From Rhodocollybia butyracea (lineage: Eukaryota; Basidiomycota; Agaricomycetes; Agaricales; Omphalotaceae), in NCBI GenBank assembly GCA_015501585.1, contig JADNRY010000001.1:1364001-1428000 (forward strand): DNA of 64,000 nt, given 5' to 3'. The translations under genes and the position numbers were made by a program. The notes beneath the pieces are model-generated. The model was not told the origin of the DNA, did no database searches, and saw only the letters and a program-made list of their open reading frames with translations. Of the stretch, positions 22,401-33,840 are shown in pieces. The stretch's first letter is position 1, and each line of letters opens with the position of its first letter.

Positions 22401-22703
22401 GCGAGAAGACCTAAGAAGACAAGTCGGTCCTGGCAATGTAACAGCTCGTTGGGGGCACTGGGACTAGCCACCCTCTCCTTTTTTTGCGGACCTTAGGCTT
22501 GTGATCATCTCTCTGTGCTCGTCTTTCCCAGTTGGACATTTTTTATCGGACCGTCCTGTCCCTGTTTACACGGTCCGCCTTCGAACACTGGGCAAGATAC
22601 AAGGAAATCATTTCATTTTCTGGGACGCGTGCCATTTGCCTTGTATCAGCTGAGCGTCCCAAAGTTTGCTGATATCACCGTGACGCTGCCATCGAATATC
22701 CTC

Positions 22704-22710
22704 TATAAAT
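22704..22710 (+). promoter_or_regulatory. TATA box of the secreted glycosidase gene
   Basis: TATAAAT, about 40 bp before the ATG at 22750. Confidence 0.5.
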
Positions 22711-22749
22711 TGTGGTGAATGGCATCTTTCCCTCGAGTTCCCATCGAAG

Positions 22750-23957
22750 ATGTTACTGATAGGCTCTCTCCCGCTGTTTCTACTAGCAGCTCCATTCGTG
22801 ATCGCTCGTCCCAGCCTCCTTCCTACTCGAGCTGCTGATAAGCTTATCAACAATGTCACCATTTTTGACCCCCCTTCTTTTTATTCCATCCCGAGGACGC
22901 TATATGCAAGGACTGTTCTACTTGAGACAGACGGTGACGAGAAGAATGTCCTGCTCGCAACCTGGGAAAACTACTCTCCAGAGCCACCGTACTTTCCAAT
23001 TCACCGGTCGACGGATGGGGGCTCAACTTGGGAAGAGATTTCACGAGTGACAGATCAGGTTAATGGATGGGGTTTGCGGTATCAGCCATTTTTGTACGAA
23101 CTTCCTAGCGCATTCGCAGGATTTGCCGCGGGCACCATCTTGTGTGCGGGAAATTCAATCCCAGCCGACTTGTCTGCAACACAGATCGATTTGTACGCGA
23201 GTACAGATAAAGGGTGTGTCGCTAGCGCTAGAATTCTTAATCCCTTCTTCATTGATACGATTACAGTCTCACTTGGTCCTTCGTATCCCATATCGCGAGT
23301 GGGGGTGTCGCAGAACCCATCAATGGCGACACCCCTGTATGGGAGCCTTTCCTCATGCTCTTCGAGGATGAGATGATTGTATTCTATTCTGACCAACGGG
23401 ATCCCAACTTTGGACAAAAACTCGTCCACCAAACTTCTGCCGACCTCTTGACCTGGGGCGCGGTGGTAAACGATGTTGCAGTTGATGTATTTGACGACCG
23501 ACCAGGAATGACCACGGTTACTCTGATGCCCAATGGTTCATACATCATGACTTATGAATTCTTTGGAGCTCCCGAGGCCGCGTTTGCAGCTTATTACCGA
23601 ATTTCGGACGATCCTACAAAATTCGACTCTGCGCCAGGCCAAGTTATTCGAGCAACGGATGGGACTGTTCCTACCAGCTCTCCGTACATTACTTGGAGCC
23701 CAGTTGGTGGACCAAACGGTACCCTAGCAGTGAACGCTGCAAGCGACACAGACGTTTATTTGAACCGATGTCTTGGGGCTCCAAACTCTTGGACGCGCGT
23801 CTCGACTCCAGAAAGCGCTTCGTACACCCGGAATCTTCGTGTTCTTCCGGACGGTACTTTACTTATTACTGGTGGGGGCGTGCTGAGTGGGTCAGATAAT
23901 TCGGTCACCACTAGCAGCATGGACTTGAGTTCTGTAACTGTCGCTGCATGCACATGA
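22750..23957 (+). CDS. Secreted BNR/Asp-box glycosidase, GH93-like (exo-arabinanase family)
   Basis: A signal peptide (MLLIGSLPLFLLAAPFVIA) is followed by a beta-propeller-type sequence. Two Asp-boxes (SxDxGxTW) are seen: STDGGSTW near residue 90 and STDKGLTW near 155. The second is created by splicing the single 53-bp intron at 23214-23266. Family-like blocks follow: GDTPVWEPFLMLFEDEM, FYSDQRDPNFGQKLVHQTS, RPGMTTVTLMPNGSYIMTYE and YITWSPVGGPNGTLAVN. The length is about 384 residues. GH93 enzymes release arabinobiose from arabinan outside the cell. That activity is inferred from family resemblance, and a broader sialidase-fold assignment is safer. No disabling changes were seen. Confidence 0.78.
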
Positions 23958-24362
23958 AAAGAAATAAGTAAATACATGTAGTTGTTGTGATAGCATGGTA
24001 CTGGAAACTCTACGGCGGTGAAGGAATTCAATGTACGCCAAAGCATGAGTAACAAGAGTATGAGCGGGAATGAAGGAGAGAGCAAAGCCGAAGCACCGAA
24101 GCGATACTAAGAGACTAATCACAGTAAAATACATCGAGTTTACATGATACGCAAAGATACTAGATACAGATAGAGCGTCGGAGTAGAATACATAGAATGC
24201 GAGGTGAAAAAATTAATACATACTTTGGAGAACACGACCTTCCTGAATGTGGAAGTGTAAGCGAGATCTCACTTCTAAGTATCAATTTCGTGGCGTAAAG
24301 TCGACCAGGTTCTAAATCAACGGAAAAAAGTCAGAGCTGGAGTAAATTCACAGAAAAAGTAG
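23958..24362. other. Intergenic, nothing recognised
   Basis: About 400 bp between the glycosidase stop and the tail of FunK1 copy 1. No RNA gene or repeat is apparent. Confidence 0.4.
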
Positions 24363-26830
24363 CTACTTGGATCTCTTAGCCTTGGGTTCCGGATCGAAAG
24401 ACGTACTACTTCGCTTTTCCCCCCGTTGAGTGTCCTGCGCAAGAACTTTAACGGGTATCAGGGTAATTTCGGATAGCTCATCCAATTCTTGTGACTGCAG
24501 CGCTCCAGCCCATTGAGTGTGTATATCAGCAACCACCAGTCGGGTAATTCTTTTCCGCAAGCTGATAAGCGGCAATAAGATATCTGGAAAGGTTTGCAAG
24601 AATTATGAACGCAGGTGCAAACGTAGGGGACATGGATTTCGCAACAGCTGGCAATTTTGCTGGATTCTTGAAGAAGGGCATACGATAACCATTCTGCATC
24701 TCCCCATTGAAAATTTGCTCCATCCAACGTTGGCGATCCATGCGGCTAGGAGATGCGTGGTCCGTGTCTTCGTTGAAAAAGAGTACCCAGGTCAGAATCC
24801 ACCATATGGACTCAAGATCATGTAAGGGATTATAAGCAAAACCAATCTCGGCATGAACAGGAGTTGAGATAACAGGGCGATTTCGGACAGCGCGCCGGCC
24901 AAACACCTTGGTTGCCAAAGGCCCATTCGTAAGCGGGGCTTCTACTTGGTGAAAAAGATATTCGTGAACAAGTGCTTCGCAGCCATGAAAAAGGGAGTTC
25001 CCTGTTGAAAACTGGTGAGGAGTGGTTCCAAAAAAGAAATGTAATTACTCACAGTGCGTACTTGATGATGGTGAGTAACGTCGGTCACTTTCCTAGAATA
25101 CTCAAAATCTCCAAGCAACCCAGTACCTTGCTCTGAGCACCAATACAAATTCCCCCCCACTGATGTCTCGATGAGCCCAACCGGCCTGGTGGATAAAATG
25201 AAGGGCTTTATCGCCGGAATTTAGCTAAATTTGAAAAATGCTCTGGAGCAGCGAGAGCTTACCAACGACGACTTCAGTCAAACCATTGATGATATTGCCA
25301 AGGTTTCGCTCGTTATATATTGTCGTAGCATACTGCTTAAAGACGATTCTATAGTGGTACCTTCGACTGTGAACAGGTTGCTCACGAGCAAGCGGTTGAC
25401 GAGGTGGAAGATGAGTACGAGTTGAAGTTGACGAGGTAGTGGACTCGGAAGTAAGGGACTGAGACGGATGATTCCTATCTGACGGTAAGCTGGGGCCAAC
25501 ACTCTGCTGTGAGGCGGGAGCAGGAACTAGGGTAGTAACGAGATTGACTACGGGTTGACCTGCCAAGTCGTATCCGCCCAGCATCACAGTCTTCGTATCG
25601 TCTACTTTGTCATCCACAGTAACTTTACAGAATGCGAGGGGAGTGAGGGTTCGTTGGCGGACGACTTCGGCCATTTCGTGAGCTTCAGGTTCATCCAAGT
25701 TCTTGATGTCGTTGATGATTCGCTGTAATATTTAATGTTCTGGTACGCGGTCAAATTCGAGCCATAGATCTTTCAAAACACGAATTTCGCCCTCCCGGTC
25801 TTTGACTTTCCAGATTCGGGTTCCGCGACCAACGCGGAAGAGTCTAATATAATGGATATAGTCGTGTAGACTTTCCCTTCGATTTCAATGGTGTATTGTC
25901 TACGACCCTCATCAACGTGGGAGAAGCTAATCGTAGGATCCCATCCCATCTTAGAGGGAGAGGCGAAGGCGAATGAGAGAAAGAGTTGGATCAGTAGGTG
26001 TGGTTCCTGTAGAAAAAGAATGCATTGAGGAAAGCGACAAGTACAATATAGGCAAATTGTCAAACCTTCATAAAGTTGAACGGTTTAGACTTCAATAGAA
26101 CAGCTCGGCTAAGGAACCAAATCCGCATGTCGCAATTCTCGACGGTAATTCCAAACGTGAAGCGTCTGCAGGGATCCAATCTCAGAATCGTGGACATATC
26201 ATAGACCACCTTCCGAACATTCTGCAATGATACTTGGTTAGGAAAAGTCATCGCACCGAGATTACACTTACGTCGTTGACCTTCGCAGGTATATTGAGCT
26301 TTTTGGCCTGAACTGGTACAGTATGGTGGTATTTCCAACGTGTGTCGACTTCAAAGATAGATGTTCGAAGACGATGTCAGGACGCGACCCAGATCCTAGA
26401 TCCGAGTCCTGAGCCGCATACGGTTGCATTGTAAGGCCGAAAGTTGGCTTTAAAGCTTTTCCACCATGCTCCTTCCCTGCATCGACAATGGCACGAAAGA
26501 TATCTGCCATTGGTTTGAGAACAATTGTTTCGTGTTCGCTCCTCGCTGCAGGTTCTTTAGGGAAAGCAGTCCATCCCCGTTCCTCCCATGCCTTCTCGGA
26601 TTCCAAGGTTGTCAAGACTTGTCTGAGCTTCCTTCTCTTCAAGTATTCAGGGAGCGGCGGTAAGATGTGGGTGCAAAAATCCTCGACCGACACTTCAGGG
26701 ATCATGGTGGGTAAGGTCTGCAGAACACTGTCTCTTTTCGCTTCTAAAAGAGGAGGCGCTGGTTTTCTTTCCTCGTGCCAGCGTATCGGGAGAACTGAGT
26801 CTAGGTCGTGGTGGTTCAGCGGCAAGATCG
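24363..26830 (-). pseudogene. FunK1-type protein kinase, copy 1 (several frameshifts)
   Basis: FunK1 kinases are a large Agaricomycete family of divergent protein kinases. The recognisable order is an N-terminal FunK1 region (IPEVSVEDFCTHILPPLPE, FPKEPAARSEHETIV, SRPDIVFEHLSLKS), the N-lobe (GRGTRIWKVKDREGEIRVLK), RRYHYRIVFKQYATTIYNER, the catalytic loop HRDIS, LLGDFEYSRK, NPLHDLESIWWILTWVLF, and the C-terminal tail ending at 24363. It is broken by comparison with copy 2. A 10-nt loss near 25832 shifts the N-lobe frame, and a run of seven Gs (minus strand, 25152-25158) shifts the frame right after HRDIS. A further deletion follows SLKSTH, and the expected ATG is missing at the start. I consider it inactive unless some breaks are assembly errors. 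Confidence 0.8.
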
Positions 26831-27303
26831 CCAGACGCGGTCACATGAGTGGGAGGCACACTTTCGGCCCGGTGATCAAGGGAAAATGGATAGAGCTGGA
26901 TCCTCTCTCTCCTACTTATACCTCCGTATAGCAGGTTTCTATCTTAGTAGGTCACGGTCGTCGCCGTTGTTTTCTGAGTATTATACTAAAAGCGTTGGAA
27001 AGGCGGCCCACGCAGAGTGGATCCACGCCATTGTTCGCTGTCCGAGAGTCATTCGAACAAGTCTCGGCAAACTTTCTCAGTAAAGGTTCATTGTCAAGGA
27101 GCGTTCCCTGCAGTTCAATCAACTTATTTAGATCAGGCGTTGAAAGAGGGGTAACGGAAGACAAATCCTGTTACCGACCCGCCAAGTCTGATACAGGTAA
27201 CAGTGACTCCAAGAATTTAAAAAATACCTCAACAGCCTGAGTTTGTATTGTGCTCTACGTTACAAGGGCAAATCACACGTCAATCCAGATATTCATATTC
27301 GCG
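26831..27303. other. Intergenic between FunK1 copy 1 and the ATPase
   Basis: The proximal part resembles the region upstream of FunK1 copy 2 near 36190 (CAGACGCGGTCAC, ACACTTTCGGCCCGG). A 70-residue minus-strand frame at 26952-27164 has no recognised family. No gene is called. Confidence 0.35.
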
Positions 27304-30300
27304 CTACCAAGCTAATTTAGCCAAGAACGACTTTGGATGACCACGATTCCACCACTTTCGAGCCTCATCAATGGACAAGATAACAACGCCATATGCCATT
27401 GGGAGGAAGAAGTACTGTGGCTTTATCCCACGGGTAAGAAACACGGTTTGGAAGACTCCAAGATACGAGAAAAAGCTACAAAAACAAAACCTTAGTCAAA
27501 TCCCCTCGACCCAAAATAGCTACACTCATACGTACCAAGCCAAAGAAAGGGCACATAGCATCGCTGGGAACAGATAAACATTGCGAGTCTTCGATCCTCC
27601 AATAGGATTCTGCTGGAACAATGAACGTCGGCGCGTCCGCGTTGCAAGTAGATTGAACCACTGCATTATTACAAGATTGAAAAAGACTAAGGGGAGTCAA
27701 TGTTAGTCGGAATCAAGAAAAGGGTTAACAAGTGACACACAAATTGACTGAGCTTCATTTTTCAGCTCGGCGAGCAAATCTGGGTCTATATCGTAGTTGC
27801 CATACTTCAACCAAAGGGCAGAAAACGGAACGCCGTTGAGCTGGAACCCGAAAAAAAAATGCACTAAAATGTCAATATAAGCTAGAAAGTTCAAGGAAGA
27901 ATAGCAACAGAACACTAACCCAACCATACCAGTAAGTGACTCAAGTATACCCAAAAAGAAGTATGCGTGAAGGAACAGTCTCCAATCCACAAGGCGATCC
28001 TTCTTGCGATCACGAGGCTTGCGCAGCAATAAGTCCGCCTCGGGCTTTTCAAAAACAAGTGAAATTGCGGGAAGAACATCGGTAATGACACATATGAGGA
28101 CCATTTGGAGAGAACTAAGGGCCTGAGGTACGCCTGAGTGTAGAATGAGACAGTGTGTTGAGCGCTACGCGACCTTCGAGACATACCAAATAGAACATTA
28201 ACGACAACGGGTATGAGCTCAGAAAAGCTCCCTGTACCATTCACAAATAAATCATAAGAGAAACAAGAGAAACACACGTTGATGGACTAACCAGCAGGAA
28301 GAAGGTATAGAATAGATTTGCGTAAATTTTCAAAGCACAGTCTTCCGTATTCAATCCCAGTGATAATCGCAGAGAACTTGGAGAGTAAAATGAGATCGGC
28401 TGCTTCCTACAGAAACATGAGTAAGTGGATCCTTCCGTAGACGAAACCCAAGCCTGACAATCGCTACTTCTGACCCTCCAGCGACTGCGACTCCAACGTC
28501 AGCTTGCCTGAGGGCAGGAGCATCATTAACTGGATCTCAACGTTAACAAAAATCGAGGCAAATGAATATCGATAATTTCGCACCTCCATCTCCAGTCACT
28601 GCAACAGTAGATCCTGCTGCTTGGAAAATCTTCACGATCTGAAGCTTTTGTTGTGGACTTGTGCGGGCAAACACCAGCTCGTCAAACTAGAGTTGTTAAC
28701 CTGAGCCAATACGCCGCCTCGAAATGCAACAAAACGTACCGTTAAAACCTGTTTCCACTGTGATTCTGTCAAAGTTATTATCTCTGAGCCACTCAAAACA
28801 AGACTGGTGAGTCGATCGCCAGGTTCTTTATCGCTGTTGAACTTTGGTATCTCATCGAGAGGCTTGTCGTGAGGTAGATCAGAAAGATGTTGAACCTCGG
28901 TCAAAGGGGTCGTGATGATTCCAACTTGGCGAGCTACCGCGGCAGCGGTGAGATCGAAATCCCCAGTAACCATCGCGAAACGAATTCCCGCCCGTCTACA
29001 AACAGTCACAGTGTGTGCTGTGTCATCCTTAGGAGGATCAACGAGAGCCACAAGTCCGATGATACAGAGACCTGTGTTCAAGGCAATGAGCTGGTCTTCA
29101 ACATGAGTAGGATCAGATGTCAAAGTTTCCTCGTCGAAGTCGCCGGGAGTGATAATGCGTCTAGCAAGAAGTAGAACGCGCTGTCCACGGCTAGCAAATT
29201 CTTCCTGAACAGAGGAAATACCAGTGATAGTCGGGGTGTCAAGTGGCAATGTGGTGCCAGAGGTGTCAATGAAGTTGGAGCAACGACTTATGAGTACGTC
29301 GGGGGCCTGAGGCGAATATGATAAACAAAGTAGATAGAAAAAATATATTGTACATACACCTTTGACGAGCAGCAGTAGATCGGAAGGGTTGTAATTGTTT
29401 GAATCGAACACCGGAAATGAGGGGTTTGCGAATTTCGATCTGAACAACTTAATGGCAAATTTATTCTCTTCGTATTATGTATCTAGTCAGTCAGTAAAAA
29501 AAATGCGAGCGAGATAGTCAGCTCACTGGAGTTAAATGCAACCTTCCCAACCTCTTCCCAAATACCTCGGAGGTACGAGACCGGCGAGATGTCCTCGGAA
29601 AATCGTAAAAGGCCGGAATCTGGTATAACACGGGATCAGCAAATGGCAATAATCAGTATATCATAAGACGAAATAGACCTGTGGCATCTCCATGGACCTT
29701 TCTTGAAGCAACAGGTACTGAGCCTTCGCCCTTCTCGTAGTGACTGTTATCCTCGAACAGAGCATCGTTACACAAACCAGCAACTGCAGCCAGTGCCTTA
29801 ATGCTAGACTTGCTGGCCATTGCAAGGGCATCGGGAGCGGAATAAGCATCGCATCCGATAGCAATTGACGCAACCGTCATTTGGTTCGTCGTCAGCGTAC
29901 CGGTTTTGTCGCTGAGGAGAACATTAACGGATCCAAGACTTTCGACAGTTGACAGTGATTTGCAGAGGACTTCTGACTTTCGCATTGCACGGGCACTACA
30001 AACTCAAGATGAGAATAATAATATAGAGTAGAAATCACTGAAAGCAAACATGACAGTGAGCGAAAGAATGACACAAAAGGGCATTCCGTCTAAAAATTGG
30101 GTGTGCACGAGTAAATTAGGAGTAAAGACACTGAAGACAACCTAAAGAACGTACCAGGAATAAAAGCAACAGCTACGGAGACACAATCAACGAGAAGAGT
30201 AGATACAGAGATGAACCCAGGATGATCTTGACGGAGCCAAGCAGCCCATAGAACTAGATATAGCATGTTAACCTACGGCACAGGTATAGGCGTAAAACTT

Positions 30301-31737
30301 AACACTCACTCACAATAATAGACGCAACAGTGAATGCCATCGACGCAATGAGCATCACAAAGCGGAGAATTTCAACTTGAATCGTGGTGGGCTTCGAACG
30401 TTCAGTTGTGGCCTGTTTTGCAATTCGACCGAACACTGTAGAGTCCCCCAATCCAACACAGATTCCAACACCACTCCCACTGGTGCAGAGCGTTCCTTGC
30501 AGTGCAATGTTATGAGATTCCATGACTATGGGGGGGCATTGTGTCATGAGGGCAATCACTCGAATAACAGAAGAACAAGAACAGACAGTTAATATCCGTG
30601 GCGTCTCTTGTTGCAGCGATGGCGTTACTTTCTCCCGTTAAGATGGAACGATCGAATCGAAGGTCGGAGGATACTTCAATGAGACGAAGATCAGCGGGGA
30701 TTTTGGAGCCAAGGGTGATTTTGACAATGTCTCCCAAGACGAGGTTTGCAGCGGGAAGTCTGAAAGTGCCATTAGAGGAGGTGGCACCATAGCTGAACGA
30801 AAGCTTACTTGGAGGTTTCCCCATCACGAGTGACGAGGATATCTGTTGGAAGCATATCAGCGATGGAAGCCATGACACGGCCTGTGGTTATATCTATGGC
30901 ATGGTCGTGAGCGAGGACCAGTTTATGAACTTGAGATACTAACCTTGCCAGGCGTTGAAGCAGGCTTGCAAAAGAATTACAATTAGAAGGACGGCTGCGA
31001 GTGCTAGATTGGCCACGGATGGATCGGGATCTCCAAGAGGGCGCCTGGTGGCTTTGTCAGTAGGACGTGGAAAATGAGAGAGCGGGTGCCACTGTTTACC
31101 AAGAAACAAAGCTCAGGACACTCCCGAGGAAAAGCAAGCCTCCGAAACCTAATAGGATGATCAGGGACTAGTGAGAATTGGCAGTACAAAGGAAGAATAC
31201 TTGCCTCCAAAGAAGTAGAAAAATATCTTTTTGGTGAGATTTCTCGGAGGAGGACTGATGACGTTCTTGCCATTTTGGCTCAAGCGGCGCGCAGCCATGG
31301 GGGAGTCAAGGCCAGTCTTGGGCGATACACCAACAAGAGTAGCGACTTCGTTGGCAGAAAGATTATGCCATTCGAGTTTGGATAAATCTGCGACGTACAC
31401 TGGTAAGCAAGTAATCAGATAAGTTAAAAGTGTCCTGAAAATATACCAGAGACATCCTTTGGGGCAGATATCTCGGGTCGTCCTTCCCTGGTGTCAGTAA
31501 CATGGATACTATCGCAGCGATGAGTAACTAACGTACAGAACCAGAACACAGGACGTACCTTAGGGTCGCGAACTCTCCAATGATCCTGGCCCTTGAATTA
31601 CCTCTACTTAGAAGAGTAATATCTGGACGAGGCAATGTTACGCTTGGGCCAGGGAGGGAAGGCAGTTCGTTCAGCGTATACACCGATTCCACATCGTCAA
31701 CTATCTTTTCGTCAGCGATCGACGCAGAAGCAGACAT
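27304..31737 (-). CDS. P-type cation ATPase, fungal Na,K-ATPase-like (type II)
   Basis: A large membrane pump that would move alkali cations across the plasma or an inner membrane at the cost of ATP. In order: a cytosolic N-terminus ([20 protein letters not shown]), the cation-ATPase N motif [18 protein letters not shown]1 ([20 protein letters not shown]), M2 ([20 protein letters not shown]), the actuator ILTGES, the phosphorylation site [19 protein letters not shown], the hinge [20 protein letters not shown], then C-terminal helices ending [19 protein letters not shown] and the stop at 27304. Many short introns were traced in part, and all tested joins keep the frame. One donor after YFFG is GC (GCAAGT). 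The residues that would settle Na/K versus another substrate were not checked. It looks intact between two dead FunK1 copies. Confidence 0.85.
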
Positions 31738-33840
31738 AGAGAGCTAAAAATCAAAGTATAAGACGTGTAATTCCTTGTGGGATTCACACTTTTGTTCATT
31801 TGCGTTGCTGCGCTTTTTATGCCGCTGGTTTTTGATCCAATACTAAAACCCTAAGAAGAACACAGTTAAAGTTTGGCGAGCTTTAGCCTGCGGGTCACCT
31901 GCTAGCCCCGCTTAAACCAGACACGGAAATGATATCTTTTTCGTTTAATGGTAACGGGTGGGCTGTCCTTTACATGCTGGCAACACGGAAAGAAGGAAAT
32001 AAGATGATACGGAATAGTTCGAACGCCAGATGAAGACCACAAGATAAGCTAACGTTGTACTCGTGTTGCACCAGCTGTGAGTCCGTGATAGTGAGATGCG
32101 TCATTATTGCTAGTAACCTGAACCTCGAAGGGATGATCTGCAGATTTCTCTTTACCTTTGGCAGGAGGCCCAAAATATCTTTCAACAGGGGACGTTACTA
32201 GTGCCTCTCTAGATGAATATCAGCTGCCTTGCCAGCAGTACCATTGGAAGAGTGATAATTATGTGTAAGCGTCGGATCGAAGCGCGAATATCTACACCGA
32301 TGTAAAAAAACGACATTGTAATGGCAGGAAGCATACATGTAGCCTACATGTTATGTTTGTCTCCCGAAGGCAGACTCTAAAACCTCTTGACACTAACGAG
32401 TCGAGGTATAGTTAGAATGTTACATATGTCCAAGGGTCAGTGATTTAGTGATGAGTATATGATAGAGTGAGCTCGCATGTTTTTGACTTTCAATATCCAA
32501 TGGTTAAACCAACCTCTTGCTTTTGCTAATACGGGTTCTGTCGACATTTAGATAAATTTGGGGTACAACCGGGGTGTTCAGGATTTATTAAGATTTAGTT
32601 CTGGAGTCAAAACAAATGAAGTCAGTCCTGAACCAAATCCAGACACAGAAATTAGTATAAAATTTTTTAACGTTTCGCTAGCACTTGGTCGGAGTCATGG
32701 TGATGAAATACCCCTCTCTATGTGAAGCTTGAGCTTGAACTTGAAGAAGTGACGGCAGTGCAGACACATGATGATGTTCACAAGCTTGGTGATCCCTAGT
32801 ACTAGTAGACGGAAATGACTCTACTGACATCGCGTATCCTCCAAGTGCAAGAGTAAATACTCTTGGCGGACCGTTTCTTTCCGTCCTTTTTCGAAAATCA
32901 TTCGAGTCGGATTGACGTTCAACTCCTATGACTATGTACCACTACCTAGTTGCTTTCTGTCAAAGCAAATTGGACTGTTTCATTCAACAAGTCATCTGCT
33001 TTAATAATCCGCCGGGAGTTGGTTGGTCTGTTGCAGAAGTTGCGACCTTCAAAGCTTCAAGGTGGCAATGAGAGTGACTCACTCTTTTCCAAAAGCTCAT
33101 GTCTCTTCCTTGTTTCCGCGTCTACCAGTGTTAATAGAGAATGACCTCAGCCATAGATCCATAGTCTTGTATACCAGACTTCTCGAGAGTGAAGAAAATT
33201 GTTCACTCATGGGAAACTCAGCCACACCTTTCTGTCTCGACTGAATGCCCAAGGACGGCAATACCTAAACAACATCTTGAAGAAATCCTACTACACTGAC
33301 TGCAAAATCTACATCGTACGGGGACATGGAAATTCTCACTTGCACAACGACGTCTTTGGAGTCTTCTGTTGAACTTCCTGACAGAACCTAGATTGCTGGC
33401 ATCCCTTTGGAGATTGTGAATGGACTTGCCGGACGATATCATGATTCGAAGAAAGGAGTGATGCAAGCAGCCCTCCGTGCCCAAACTTGAAGCTTGAGCT
33501 ATCAGCCGGTGTGTTGGAGATGCTCTAGATCCTGGTGAGGGAGGATGATGAAGAAAGGCGGGGCAATTCACATCTATCGATTTTTTTAAATATAGGAACT
33601 CATGAATAAACAACGTATTGGGTAGGTAATCTTACTCTTCGCCTACGATTCGTTGGAAGTTGAACCTCCGACAGAGCTACTGGACCTCATCTCGAATCTC
33701 ACGATGATCTGGCGACCCTAAAGCTAGTGCACGCAATCATGACTCTGGTAGACAAAGCAAGGAAAGAAACCGAATTTTTATAAGAATATCTTGAACGCAA
33801 TGGTGGGGTAATTATTCTCTGCAATGATAAGCAGTATTCA
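31738..33840. other. Intergenic, upstream of the ATPase and downstream of FunK1 copy 2
   Basis: About 2.1 kb with short open frames on both strands and no recognisable product. The first hundred bases should hold the ATPase promoter. The stretch 33330-33720 has a coding-like look on the + strand but contains several stops, and I cannot place it in a family. Confidence 0.35.

Larger units (their letters stand above)
20092..22749. other. Long intergenic region
   Basis: No gene is supported in this 2.6-kb stretch. It contains the leader of the minus-strand gene at its left end, a two-copy degenerate repeat at 22110-22400 and the promoter of the secreted glycosidase at its right end. Open frames of 60-100 codons show no family signature. 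Confidence 0.4.

Noticed and set aside
32950..33613. Overlapping frames on both strands in the ATPase-FunK1 spacer
   Set aside because: No motif, and stops in the only frame that looks coding-like.
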